Source of the DNA: Cristatella mucedo
Lineage: Eukaryota > Bryozoa > Phylactolaemata > Cristatellidae
Reading direction: 5' to 3'
NCBI GenBank assembly: GCA_009760855.2
Contig: WPIO01000074.1
Span: forward strand, 463,501 to 527,500
DNA length: 64,000 nt
Of this stretch, positions 19,216 through 30,695 are shown in pieces. Position numbers and translations under genes: made by a program. Below the pieces are notes generated by a model. It was given only the letters and a program-made list of their open reading frames with translations. It searched no databases and had not been told where the DNA came from. Positions within the stretch are counted from its first letter, which is position 1. Each line of letters begins with the position of its first letter.

Positions 19216-20630
19216 AGGCCGCCCGAGCCGCACGGCCTCTCTCGACAGCCTCGCTGCTTCGGTGTCGCCGACACGCCCGCCGCCAGGGGGCGTCCTCCAC
19301 CTGCTCACCTCCGATCGCTAGCCGGAGCGAGCTACGGCGCGGCGACTGCTTCCGGTGAAGGTCATGCACTTCTGCCTCGCGCTCGCCCTGTAAACTCGAT
19401 GCTCAGACTTGGGTGCGGCGTCTGCTAGGCGCTGCTCACTCGCGACGACGCGGGTCGGTTCTCGCCGTCGCCACCGCCGGCCTTCGCTCGACCGTTGCCG
19501 CCTCCCAGGCCCCTTGGCCAAAACCGGGAAACTCCGGTGCATTCCGGTTGGCCTGCTCGTCAGACCGCTGAAAGCTGCCTGACTCGGTCGTGGGCTGACC
19601 GGCCCCGGCACGGTCGGCGTGCGCCTGGCTGCTTGGAAGCGGCGGCTATTGCAATATCCTGCGGCTCTTGCGCTCAGCCCAGTCGCTAAGGGCAGCTGCT
19701 GTATCGAGGCTGTCGTCTGGTAGCGGCCGCAAGGCGGTAGCAAGCAACCGTCGGCGAACCTGCCTCAATCTGCTTCGACCGCCGCCGTGCATACAGTTCC
19801 GGCAGCAGCCGTGGCCGATTTCGCCTCGCCGCCGTCGACTCTCATCGTTGCAACGACGAGCCTTGCCAGCTGGAGCAGACGCCGGCGGGGCAGCACGGGC
19901 GGCGCTGCCATCAGCTGGCCGTGCGTGCGTGATGTTCTGCTAGTGCCTGCACGGTCAGTGTGCGCTGGGACCTGTCTGTCAAAGCTGCAAACATGGCGGA
20001 GCCACGAGCTGTGCTGCTGTTTGGCTCGGACGCCGTGCAGAGGGACATGCGACATGCTTACGTGCATGCATAATGTAGGCATGCCTCCAGGCTCGTGCTG
20101 CCGGCTCGGCTGAGACTGAGACAAGTGCTTGTGAAGACCCCGATGGAGTTTTCTAGAGCTTGTACTAGAGCTCTCTGCCTTTTCAAGCTTGTAACGAATA
20201 TAGATAGCTCTTATGAGGGTACTTTTTTTTTTCTCGTTAATCGCACCGTCGACGAAAGCGGAAGCCGCCGAGTGACAGGCAAACAGGAATGCTGTCCCTG
20301 AGAAACGCTAAGGATTTCTTCCTAATTGGCAACTATTCCCTATAAACTTTGCTCTTGTAACGCCGAAGGCTCGGCGGGGTAAGCTTGACCTGCCTATCGC
20401 CTAATGCCGTTCGGTGCGCGCCTACGGGCAATAAGCTGGCCGCCACGAAACGAGCGTTTCTGGCTCTGACCTGCTTACCGTTACTAAAGGGGGTCGCGAG
20501 TCCGCGGCGTGAATTGGAAAGCGAGACACACAGATTGGGGATTTTACTGAACTTTATTCGCAAGCGCACTAAGTCCCTGCGCGTCTAGTTCAGCTTTATC
20601 TCCACACTCCTCGCACGCTCTCAACTGCAC
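19216..20630. other. Region after SNX3, probable 3' UTR then intergenic
   Basis: GC-rich to about 19960, without a canonical AATAAA that I can see, so the transcript end is not placed. Short frames here look like chance. Confidence 0.4.
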
Positions 20631-20872
20631 CAACACTCTTGCGGAGGGAATACTCCTCCACACTAAGCGCGACCCGGACCCTAAACCCTAACCGGTGAAC
20701 TAGGAATCCGTTCCCACCTGTGCCGAGGGAATACCCCAAACACGCCAACTTGCACACTCTTGCGGAGGGAATACTCCTCCACGCTGAAGCGCGAACCGGA
20801 GTCTAAACCCTACCCGGAGAACTAGAACTCGGTTTCCACCAGTGCGGCAGGAATACTCCACACACGCCAACT
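20631..20872 (+). repeat. 121-base tandem dimer
   Basis: Two units start with CACTCTTGCGGAGGGAATAC at about 20634 and 20755. Each has a second half with CGAGGGAATAC or CGGCAGGAATAC, so there is also an inner half-period. Both units contain TAAACCCTA. Confidence 0.85.
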
Positions 20873-22147
20873 ACGCCTAGCTCGCGCCGGCAAATCCCTA
20901 TGCCGAGACCCCGTGCTAGCGCGCACACACAAAACACGAAAGAAACACAAAATGCCAGCTCGGGCGCGATACGACCGTATTCGGTGGAGTCCACCGAATC
21001 CTCCTAGCGCTGTCTCGTCCTGTTCCGTCAATCGCCGGCGAACAGCCCGCCCTCCTCGCTCGCTTTCAGAGAAACGAGTCCGACGGCGGAGCCGGACCAA
21101 AGACGGAAGACCACAGACAAAAGACCCAGAGCGAGCGTCGCTCGACTCTTAAATACTTGGCTGAGACAATGGGGCAAGAGCTTAGTGGTATTGGGCCCGA
21201 CACCATGGCCCATTACGGTAAGGAACTAATACCGGCACTAGGCCACTGGAATGTCCCCTCTGTCCAGCTTGAATGGCGAATGGGTTCCAGACGATTCTTT
21301 CTTGGACCGAGTGAAGGCGGAGGTTGACAGGCCAGCCAACATCAATCAGCAGCTTCCGCGGGTATCGGACCAATTCTAAAGGCCGAATCGCCACCGCCGG
21401 TCTCAGCTGCCTGGCTTGCTCTTAAGCTCTTGCTCTCTAGCCGCGCTGACGCTCCTCTCTGGCTCACTGCTCCAGGACAAAGGAGTTCTAGCCCGCCTCC
21501 GAACAGCTCCTGTTTGCGCTAAAATTCAGCCAAGGCCAGCAAAGTGCTACACTCTTGTGACCAGGGTAGGGACTTAAGTTGAAATCGACGTCATTTCCGA
21601 TGGGAAATCCAACGAATTCGCGTCTCATGTTTTCTATTTACAAAAAAAGAACAGCAAATGAATCAAATCAGCAAGTAGTTACGACGCAAAAATGACCACT
21701 CAAAAGGGTTCAGAAAGACTAGGTGTTCCAGATTTGGAGCTATATGTGGCTTACTCGAAGGATGCCCTAAACATAATGTCCTCATCCATCATGCTTTCAT
21801 TATACTGACCTTGGTAAAGACGTTTCAAGTTTTTGTACCCCGACGAAAGCCCACGCCTTACTTCTTTGAGGAAGCTTTCACGTTCTCCTTGACTTGTTTA
21901 CGTTCTTTAAATCTCCGCCCGTTTAGCATTTTTGGCGATTTTGTCGCAATCTTACCATCTTTATCTGTGGTCCGACGAAGACACCAGCTTTGACCTTTGG
22001 CCTCCGACCGCAGAGAATTTCAAAATATCTGTCCTGACCGCAAAAGTAAGTTTACTCTGAAAGAATAGCTGGTTTTATTTATTTGTATCACAAAGAGACA
22101 AACACACACTTTCTACAACCCATAGATTTTAATCTTCCGATCAAAGT
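20873..22147. other. Unassigned intergenic sequence
   Basis: No recognisable coding or repeat content apart from the SINE that follows. Confidence 0.45.
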
Positions 22148-22322
22148 GAGCCGTGATGGCACACTAGGTAAGGCAGTTTCCTTTCACGACCTCGGAACCC
22201 GAGGTCGTGGGTTCGAATCCTGCAGTGGGTGACTCTTTAATACCACTGTGAAAGCGGCGGTGACAGTCGTAAAGGCCCTACTGTCACTATATACAAAAGA
22301 GGCTGTTGAATCAATTAGTATT
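22148..22322 (+). mobile_element. SINE family A
   Basis: GATGGCACACTAGGTAAGGC, GGTCGTGGGTTCGAATCC, AGCGGCGGTGACAGTCGTAA and ATACAAAAGAGGCTGTTGAA: a full copy. Confidence 0.85.
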
Positions 22323-24926
22323 TGATTTAGTTTATAATCTACTTGTATAGCGGTACGAGTCTGGGCAAAGGCTGCGAGCGACCTCGAACTCGTGCTCCTC
22401 AGACGGCGACAAAACATACACAAGGTCCAAATCGTGCTTTGACAGCTGCTGGACAGGATTTGTTGGTGTCGTGCGGTTGTTGCTCCTGCTCAATTGCGGC
22501 CCCCCAACCTACTTTCGGCGGTTCGACCTGACGGAATTTAGCGAATCGGTTGCAAGGTGCCGCGCGTGCCATCAATCAGTAGAGACAGCGACCACGGTCG
22601 ATGAGCCGTCGTATTGGACAAAAGGGGCGTAGGCGTTGATCACTGACCGACTGCCTACCGTGCCTTTTCGGCTTGAGTCATTCTTGCTGTACTGCATGCG
22701 ACGGCGACAGGCCACCGAGTGTCTATCGGCAACCGAGCTCCCACCGGCTGCTCTGCCAGCTAGTCAGTTCAGAGCGGAGCTAGTCAGTTCAGAGCGGCGC
22801 CGAGACCGCGCCGAGTGTCGGGTGATAGTCATACGTAAAGTGAATCTGCCCGGGCTTCAATTTAGTTCTGCCACGCTTGGCCGACGACAGCCGCCGCCAT
22901 AGAGCTCGTAGCCGACGACTGCGGTCGAAGTCGGCCTGACAGGTCCAGGCGTGCTTGCGAAATGTCAAAAAGCCAAAATGACGAAAAGCCAAAAGCTCCT
23001 CGGCGAGCGCTGCCGTAGGCGCTCGGACGATCGCCGGGTGACAAGTAGTAGAGCGTGTGGTGGGAGTGGTCTCGCAGCGACCTAGTGCACTCTCCCAATC
23101 GCTACTGCGAGCGAGCGAGCGAGCGCTGAACGACCGTCTCGCCGGGAGTGCCGACTTCGTGGCATTGTGTCTCTGCCCGCTCTGCTCCGTCGCTCGAAAG
23201 CGCTCCATCCATCGATGCCGTCGCCGCTACCGTCAGCGATTTCGGCAGCGATTGCTAGCGACGCCCATGCGATTCCTTATTGACTCGAGTCGCTGGGCAA
23301 CGAGAACGCGGTACTCTCTCCCCGAGTACACGACAACTTCCTGGTTGCCGCATTAGCGATTTCAAGAAAGCCAGCCAGCCAATCGGGCTCCTGTGACCCA
23401 GATAGCCCACCAATCTGTGCTTTAATCGCTCCTGGCTAGAGCTGCTATTTGTAAACCGGCGCTGAGACAAAAGTAGTCAGGAAACCAATCGCAATAGGCA
23501 ACAGCATACTAAGCATACATTTCCCTCATTTAGAGGCGGCTAGCAAGTCGGCGCTCATAACGCTTTCGCCAAAGCAAAGCAGGCGGGCAGTCGCACTGCA
23601 GCCAGCTCCCACCATATTTCGGAGCAAGTTGCCGTTCGCCGTTCGCAATGATCTCCATCTGTGAGGCGGTACTTTCGGGCCTGCTCTTCGCCATCGCATT
23701 GGAACCAGGTGATGCCTGACGTCCGAATGCCCGCGCTTCCTTCGTCGAATGTCGTCCGTACTCATTCTTGGCTTAGGGCACTAGCTCCAGGGCCTGCGAC
23801 GTCCTCTACGCGAAGGCTGCCCAGTTTCATTCGCGACGCACTGAATGTGCTGGACACGGTCCAGCACAGGCAATGGCGACGTTGCACTCTTTTACTCTCG
23901 ACTCTGCGTCGCGAGATCACTCTAATGAGCCGAGAGCCACTCTTAGTGCACGAGGTCTATTAACCGCACAAGCGACCACGTGCTCGCTGTGCTGCCGAGG
24001 CATACGGGCTCAAACGCGTACCCGTTACGTGCACGCCAGAGTGCTTACAACATTCCATGCAGCGCGGACTGGCAAAATGGGCGGACGAACGCAGCAGTGT
24101 CGGCCTTAACTTATTCTTGTCAGATGATGCCACTCCCAACGACTTCTCCCCTGCAGCGCCATCAATTACATGGCTTCGAGCGGCGGTGAAGTGTTTCTGT
24201 CCCTTGTCGCATCCTCTGCAGTCAACATAATAGCGGGGCTGCTCGGTGGCAGGAAGTCCGCGAGTCCACTAATAGAAAAACAGGTCGGTAGGTAAAGCTC
24301 GACAGAGACTCGAGTGAAAACCGCTGGGTTCACTCTTATCACTGGAGTCTTCTTAATTGGTGTTTATAATTAAGTTAGCGGCACATGCATCCTAATTTGC
24401 ATATAGCGGGAGAGGAGCCTTAACGGCCGCCGCCGCTTGCATTAAGCAAGCAATTAAGGATCGCCTGCTGCAGCACGACTCGAACCGACGACCTGGGTCG
24501 TGAAGAGCGGGCAACTCAGCCCTCGACGGCTCAGAGTGCATTCAAAATGCCGCGAGGTAAGAAGTCCGCTTCGCCTTCACCTTCACGCTGCCCTCATACA
24601 ACTTCGGTGCAACTTCTCAAAGCTCAAGCAACGGAACTTGAAGACGATCGCTGCTCGTTCGGAGTTACTAGTAGACCGACATTCTTCTCAAAACAGAAAT
24701 CAGTCGATACGAACGATTTTGTTTGTAGGGCGTTTGAAAAAATTAGTTTTCAAGCATAAGCAATCAGTGGCTTCGAGCAACCAGGCTGCGCAGTACTTTC
24801 GCTCACGGTTTACCCGAGTCTCCTCACGTGTCTCGGCACGGCTAATGTTCGCACAAGCTGATTGCTGCCTGCCAGTCAAATATATATATTCACGACTGCC
24901 AATAGCATCTCGGGTCTATTTTCCAG

Positions 24927-25088
24927 GCGAGGCAATCACGTGCTACACGTGTAGCCCCCAGACGATCGCCAATTCCTCCAACTACTGTCTCAACGTCACC
25001 GCCACTACGCTGGCAACCGTGAACTGCAGCGGGAACATGTGCTACGGAACGACCACATTGGCGACGGTGACGGTTCTCGGCATCTCAA
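24927..25088 (+). CDS. Ly6/uPAR-like (three-finger) half-domain exon, copy A
   Basis: Between acceptor ATTTTCCAG and donor CTCAA|GTAAAC lie 162 bases reading GEAITCYTCSPQTIANSSNY, CLNVTATTLATVNC, then SGNMCYG. The pattern C-x2-C-x11-C-x12-C-x4-C-Y is that of the N-terminal half of a Ly6/uPAR domain. In frame, the exon starts with two bases (phase 1 in) and ends in phase 1, which is usual for these exons. Members are secreted or GPI-anchored. A possible tiny upstream exon (ATGCCGCGAG|GTAAGA at 24547-24556) joins in frame but gives no signal peptide, so the true first exon is unknown. The exon lies in a duplicated block. It may be a live gene or a relic. Confidence 0.5.
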
Positions 25089-25251
25089 GTAAACTGCACT
25101 AGCAGTCGGTGGGGGTGTGCTGCATGAACCCTCAATAGCAGTTTGGTGTGATCTCACACGCGCTGTGGGTGCGGGTGTGTGTGCAGTATGCCTTCCAGCC
25201 CGCCATTACTCATGCTGATGCTCTGGTTTTCACGTCATTGACACTTCGCAG

Positions 25252-25340
25252 CCTGCCGCACAGCAGAGCGCCTGCTGTGTGACGGGCTAACGAAGTCTGG
25301 CTCGTTCGGCTGCGACTTGGTAGAAAACCGTTTGTGCTGA
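25252..25340 (+). CDS. Candidate second exon of the Ly6-like gene, copy A
   Basis: After acceptor CACTTCGCAG the frame that continues from the exon at 24927-25088 reads TCRTAERLLCDGLTKSGSFG then CDLVENRLC and a stop. Four cysteines end in C-x7-C-stop, loosely like the end of a three-finger domain, though the usual CC-x4-CN is absent. Phase agreement alone has a one-in-three chance. Confidence 0.3.
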
Positions 25341-25499
25341 ATAAGAAATGACATGGTGAAAGAGACATTTAATGATGGATCAAAACCCTCATGAATGACC
25401 ATAGCAGTTAATTCATGTACAAACTCCCAACTCTTATGTATATACTACCCAAAGGAGAACTCTGTCCAAGTGCTTCACATATATAACACAAATGATAAA

Positions 25500-25642
25500 A
25501 ATATAACTCATTTATATAGCGCCCCAAGAGAACTTAATCTCTATTCAGGCGCTTCACATATGCCTCGGGGCTCGAGCCCACGACCTCAGTCAGACCTTGG
25601 TCGGGGCGAGCACCTTAACCGCTAGACCAAACCAGCTCGGCG
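25500..25642 (-). mobile_element. SINE family B, minus orientation
   Basis: Reverse complement of the copy at 58338-58478, tail first (TAGCGCCCCAAGAGAACTTA), then GGGCTCGAGCCCACGACCTC and the A box. A second partial head follows at 25643-25720. Confidence 0.88.
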
Positions 25643-25865
25643 AATATGCCGCAGGGCTCAAGCCGATGACCTCGGTCGTCAAAGGCGAGAAACCTTGACC
25701 CCTAGGCCAAACCAGGTATCCCAGTAGAATAATAATCCACCTGAACACGTCGAAAGTGTTATAGCCCTGTAAAAATGGGCACAACCTACGACAATCTATC
25801 ACACTAAGCTGCCTAGTCTTTTCTGGTTCCATCGCGGTCTTGATAGTTATCAATGATGTGAACCA

Positions 25866-26292
25866 CAGGGCTCCGTGCTAGGTCCGGTTCTTTTCACGCC
25901 TTATACTCTCCCTCTTGCCGATGTGATTGCCAAGCACAATCCAGGCTTTCGCTTCTATGCGGATGACTCTCACTTGTACCTTTGCTTTGATCCCTCCCAG
26001 CCTTCGAGCACCTCGAATTCTCTCAACTCACTTGCTGCATATATCGATAACATCTGCACGTGGATGGGAGCAAATGTTCTAAAACTAAACGATGATAAAA
26101 CTAACTTACTAGTTATGGGCAAACCCAGTGTGATTCAGAAATTGGAAAGGCTAACGCTCAAAATCGGCTCTGCCAGCATACCTCCTGTTGAATCAGCTCG
26201 AAATCTAGGTGTCGTGTTCCAAAGTGACCTCTCGTTAGACGACCACATCAGCTCCACAGTCAAATCTGCCTACTTTCAGCTATATAACATTG
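25866..26292 (+). mobile_element. LINE fragment with intact YADD, copy A block
   Basis: Encodes GSVLGPVLFTPYTLPLADVI, FRFYADDSHLYLCFDPSQPS, VLKLNDDKTNLLVMGKPS and LGVVFQSDLSLDDHISSTVK. It ends abruptly in an AT array. Confidence 0.88.
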
Positions 26293-26299
26293 ATATATA

Positions 26300-26331
<32 letters not shown>

Positions 26332-26456
26332 TATTGATATTATATATTGATACATTGATATTATATATATATATATATATATCATACATAATATATAATA
26401 TATATAATATCAATATATATATATATATATATATATATTAAATATATATATATATA
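26293..26456 (+). repeat. AT microsatellite
   Basis: (TA)n with ATTGATATTATATATTG interruptions; it truncates the LINE in block A. Confidence 0.95.
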
Positions 26457-26599
26457 TGTGTAACATTGACATGATATTGACGGAAGTGTGTGATATTGTG
26501 ATTGATGATAGTGATATTGATCGATGGATATAATGATGACGGGATTGACGGGATCGATGATGTCGCAGGAAAGGAAGGAAGTGGGCGGACGCGAGAAAG

Positions 26600-26675
26600 A
26601 AGAAAGAGCGAACGAGCAGGAGGAGCAGGAGGAGCAGGAGGAGCAGGAGGAGCAGGAAGAGCAGGAGGAGCAGAG
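26600..26675 (+). repeat. GGAGCA array, block A
   Basis: AGGAGGAGCAGGAGGAGCAG and so on; the corresponding array in block B (36205-36325) is longer and has GAGGGGAGCA variants. Confidence 0.9.
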
Positions 26676-26784
26676 GGGAGTAGGAGCCAATCGACTCGTC
26701 TTTCGCGTGCACGCACCTGCTTACACTGTGCCTGCTGCTTGCTGACGTTACCACCAATCATTTGGTAATGCTTTCTATACAGCA

Positions 26785-26884
26785 TCCGTAAAGTGCCTGG
26801 AAAGAGATTCAGTTCTCCTAGGGCCCTATAGAAACGTGTTATTCTTATTCTTCTTCTTCTTATTATTATTATTATTATTATTAT
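26785..26884 (+). mobile_element. LINE or SINE 3' tail, copy A block
   Basis: AAAGTGCCTGGAAAGAG, TTCTCCTAGGGCCCTATAG and an ATT-rich tail: the family 3' end alone. The same tail is in copy B at 36425-36523. Confidence 0.65.
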
Positions 26885-27835
26885 AGCCCATCAGGTCGAC
26901 ACCGGAGCACGATGTGCTCGATTGATGGCAGCTGTATCATAAAAAATGATTTCACATTTCCCAATCGTGAAAACGCTGCTAGCATGTTTAGCCGTCGCCT
27001 AACGCGAGTCTCCTCCTTCCCCGTAGTCGCGAGCGAAGTCGTTGGGCGAAACAGCGAGTAGCGGGCGCCGCCGCCGGCCGCAGCAGACCGATTCGCTCCG
27101 CCGGCGGCTGGCGTTGCCCTTGCTGGCCACACTGATCGCACCTTTGGAGCCGCCGTGCGGCGACGGTTTTCGGGCGCGGCGCGTGCTTGCTTTGGGTTGA
27201 GCCTATGCCCGCCTACGATGGGAAGCCGACGACGATGGTTAACCGCGATCTACGCTGGCGATCTTCGCAGGTTCCAGCACTGGGTTTCAAGGAGGCTGCC
27301 TAAACGCCACCAGCGCCAGCTGCCAGGCGTCAACGGTTACGATTGGGTTTGTTACCACTTCCACGAACGCGTGCGCCTGCGAGACGAGTCTGTGCAACGG
27401 AATAAACTACGCGCCGACTACTGCCCCAAAGAGTCGGGCAGTCGAAACGGCGGCGGCGGCCCGCAGCTTTGCCGCAGCCATTGCTTTGCCGTCGCTGGCG
27501 CTACTTTCTGCTCGCTCGGTTCGGTGAAGGTGAAGGCTTTCCGGCCGTCGTCAAAAATGAGCGACGCACAAGGTTCGTATGAAGCCATGTTAGAAACGTT
27601 TAGCGTGAGCGTGAGAGTGTGTAATGCGATATTCCTGAGATGAAATTTAGCCATCGGGTATCTTTGAAGGAACTCGATTCCTACCAATTCATCTTTGTAT
27701 CCGCCGGCATCAAGCGTTGCGCGCCTTTCTAGCGTGGAATGACGGCACTGCGAATAAATACTCAACTGAAAGCGGCTCGCGAGTCCAGAATCCGAACTGC
27801 GACCAGAAATCGCATGGTTCGATAGTCAGCACCCT
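26885..27835. other. CpG-rich part of the duplicated block (copy A)
   Basis: GC- and CpG-rich, conserved in copy B (36524-37565). Both copies keep ATGAGCGACGCACAAGGTTC (27557; 37262), which could be a short first exon MSDAQ before a GT, but the open frame of 162 codons around it in copy A is broken by a stop in copy B. No function is claimed. Confidence 0.35.
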
Positions 27836-28511
27836 CTTTTCCTCTCAAAATGCCAATCTGTCGTGCCGATGCGAGAGGCACGATCTTCTCACTCGGCGCC
27901 AGCGTAGGAAAAGCCGCCGTTTGCCGCAGCCGGAGCCGCCGACGAGCTGCGCGAGCAGGCGCGCGTGCGCAAGTGCAAAGTGCAAAGTGCGCTCGTGCAG
28001 TTCGCTGCCGCCACGATTTTTACAACCGCTGCCGCTGTCGTGCTGCTGGCGCCGCTGTCGTGCTGCTGGCGCCGCTGTGCCACTGTCGCCGCTTCAGCAA
28101 TTTTCGCCACTGCTGCCGCCGCCTCTCCTCCGATATCCCGACGCCACTCGACCGAGCCAGCACGCTCGCCAGCTGCTCCTAGCGCCAGATGTCAGCTGCT
28201 CCCACGACGGCTACCAATGCGCGTGGCTACCAATGCTCGACGCCAGAAATGGTGCAGCGCTGCAGCAACGAAAAAAGCGCCCTCAGAATTTCGGGATTCA
28301 AAGCATCCGAAGCTTCGCACCGAAGCTCCCGAAATCGCCATCCGTTTGGGCCAATTCTATGAGTGGCCGTCGTGGGAGCAGCTAACATCAGGCGACCTCA
28401 GTCGCGTGACATCACGTGACACCTCCGCTGAGAATAGTTATCGCTGGAAAAATTAGCCCAGAAACTTTAGCAGCGGTTTAAGGTCGACAAATCGACGAAG
28501 TGCCATCTGCA

Positions 28512-28515
<4 letters not shown>

Positions 28516-28561
<46 letters not shown>
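28516..28561 (+). repeat. GA microsatellite
   Basis: 46 bases of (GA)n in the part unique to block A. Confidence 0.95.
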
Positions 28562-28562
<1 letters not shown>

Positions 28563-28865
28563 CTGTCTGTGGACGGAAAATTGGCGAGATGCGGAAAAAT
28601 GCGGAAATATTGGAGCATCATTCCTCCGAGAAATATTGGAGCATCATTCCTCGGAGGGTGGCTTCGATGCGGCGGCGGCGGCGGCAAAGGAGCCGGCTTC
28701 TTTAACGTCACGTCTTTATCGTTGCCTTGAAAATCTTTGACTGCTAATTTCACGGCTTTTTTATCCGTGTTATTTAAGCGTGTAGACATTTTAGGCGGCG
28801 GTATCTTAGCCTCGGAGCGCGGCTATTTTATATTGTATCTCAGTCAGTAACTCCACAAAGTCATA

Positions 28866-29072
28866 AAGACCATGTGGGTGTTACGCAGGAGAGTTTTGTA
28901 TAGCGCACTCACAGCCTAAGCGGCTTTCGGTACGCATTCGGTAGCCAACAGACTTCGTCTCACGCAACAAAGAGAAAGTGGGAAGCATAGCAGAGTTAGG
29001 AGAGCAGTTGAGGTAGTGAGTAGCATAGAAGTAGCAGTTCAGGACCGCTGAAAAAGATGTGCCATAGTCGGC
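28866..29072 (-). repeat. Unclassified dispersed repeat, copy 2
   Basis: Reverse complement of 2035-2270 with few differences (for example CTTCGTCTCACGCAACAAAG). Confidence 0.75.
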
Positions 29073-29499
29073 AGTTGGAGAGGCTAGCGACTTGGAAGGC
29101 GAAGCGCCAATGCACGCAGGTGTGCGAACAGTTGCGGAAGACCGCTCATACTTTTTAAGACGTCCGGTTCCCAAATACATAGCACGGAACAGTTCATTAG
29201 CGGCTCGCCGCGGATGGCACAGTTTTCCGGCTCCGACCATGTGGGGACAACTCTCGCGCAGTACGATTTTGGAGAAACGGGAGAGCACGATCGAGCTGCC
29301 GGTCGGCGTAAAGTCTCGGTGGGTGGGGGGGGGGCGCGCAACTCCCGCCTGGCTGAAATTCTCGGACGTAAATCACTGCTGAACGCGGCACATCCTGGAT
29401 GAACGCGGCACATTCTGAATGAACGCGGTACAACCTGGACGAACGCGGTACATCCTGATCGTGCACGATACGTACGCATCGAGATTAAATTGCGTTAAG

Positions 29500-29600
29500 C
29501 GGTGACGGTACATTAGGTAAGGCGGCAAGGCTTTTCGCGACCTCAATTCGGTCGTGCGTCCGAATCCTTCGGGCGGAATATCCTTTATTGCAGCTAGAAT
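29500..29600 (+). mobile_element. SINE family A, 3'-truncated
   Basis: GGTGACGGTACATTAGGTAA, GCGACCTCAATTCGGTCGTG and CGTCCGAATCCTTCGGG: head only, lying in the part unique to block A. Confidence 0.65.
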
Positions 29601-30044
29601 CGAGGCGACTCGCTCAGTGCTGTATTGGCTCGGGCTATCAAAAAGCCGTCACGCGTTTGCGGTCGGCGATAAATACGGCCGCAAGGCTGGTCGGTAATTG
29701 GAAAAAATACATGATTCACGACTCCCTCGGTAAAGGAGTTGCGATGGCTTCCGTCCAACCGACAGATACAGAACAGAATTTGTATGTCGCCGCACGCGGC
29801 CCGCCACGATGTACTCTTCGTAGCTGGCCGAACTGACGCTGTGCACTAGTTTAGCACCTTCGCGCTCTCGGGTTCTCTTGAGGATTACAACTGAGCTCTT
29901 CCATCCCTTTCTCTTTAAAGCGGAAACGTTGCACTGTGGGTCATAGACTGAGGGACTCGCCTCTGCGATCCTTACGCAACGGCACACACGACTCCCGTGT
30001 CGTTGCGTAAGAACACCAGTGGGGCGTTCTCTCCGGCCGTGCTA

Positions 30045-30200
30045 AGCTGCTATTTCCGCGCTACTCACTTCCAGGACTGCCTACCCGACTCGAGCCACGC
30101 GTCTCTTCTCAACTTTTCTCTCCGTTGAGTGAGACGAAGGCTGCTGGGTAACGCATGCGCACCCACAAGTCGCTCTGGCTTTGAGTGCGCTTTAGAAAAC
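30045..30200 (+). repeat. Unclassified dispersed repeat, diverged copy
   Basis: CTGCTATTTCCGCGCTACTC, then GAGTGAGACGAAGGCTGCTG and TTTGAGTGCGCTTTAG parallel the copy at 2035. It is repeated with the block at 39525-39680. Confidence 0.6.
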
Positions 30201-30559
30201 CCCGCCGGCTGCGCCTGCGCCGGAGTGCTTTGTTTTCGATCGTTGTGCGTGCGGCCTGCGCGTCACCGCAAGGGTCTTCTCCTCCACCCCCTCCCCCCTT
30301 GCGGTCGTTGCTTGGTTTTTTTTTTATTTACCAGAGGCTGATTCGGCTGCCTACAGAGAGCGCTTACGCACCGCCGAGCGAGGTGCGGCTGAGCGGGGGT
30401 GGAGGGGGTCTCCAGCTAATACGGCGTCGCGTGTTCATTAGAGCCAGGTCAGTTTCTGCTACGAACACAGCGTCCCTAGAAGGCTGTTCAACATGGTTGC
30501 CAGCGTGTGCTTACTTCTGTTTACGTTAAAAATTGATCCCGCTCTTTTGATTTTTCTCT

Positions 30560-30695
30560 CTCTAAAACCTAAATACTAAATCCTACGGCCGCAACTCGAA
30601 CCAAAAAGTCTTCACCAATAAATCCTAAATCGCAAACCAAAAAACCTACAATACCTAAGCACTAAAACCAAAATCCTAAGCCCTAAACTTAAAAG
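30560..30695 (+). repeat. CCTAAA-rich, telomere-like degenerate stretch
   Basis: AAACCTAAATACTAAATCCT, AATCCTAAATCGC and ATCCTAAGCCCTAAACTT recur with an irregular 6-9 base rhythm. The same stretch is in block B at 40046-40182. Confidence 0.5.

Noticed and set aside
22148-22230. SINE heads as functional tRNA genes
   Set aside because: Pol III A and B boxes are present, but cloverleaf stems are broken and the same sequence recurs with SINE bodies at several places.
26500-26770. Glu/Gln-rich or Pro/Ala-rich coding region over the GGAGCA array
   Set aside because: All frames are open because the repeat unit lacks stops; unit number differs freely between blocks A and B.
27155-27643. 162-codon frame in the duplicated block
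   Set aside because: The same frame in block B has an early stop (TGTTAACGC near 36978) and indels, and no known motif is seen.
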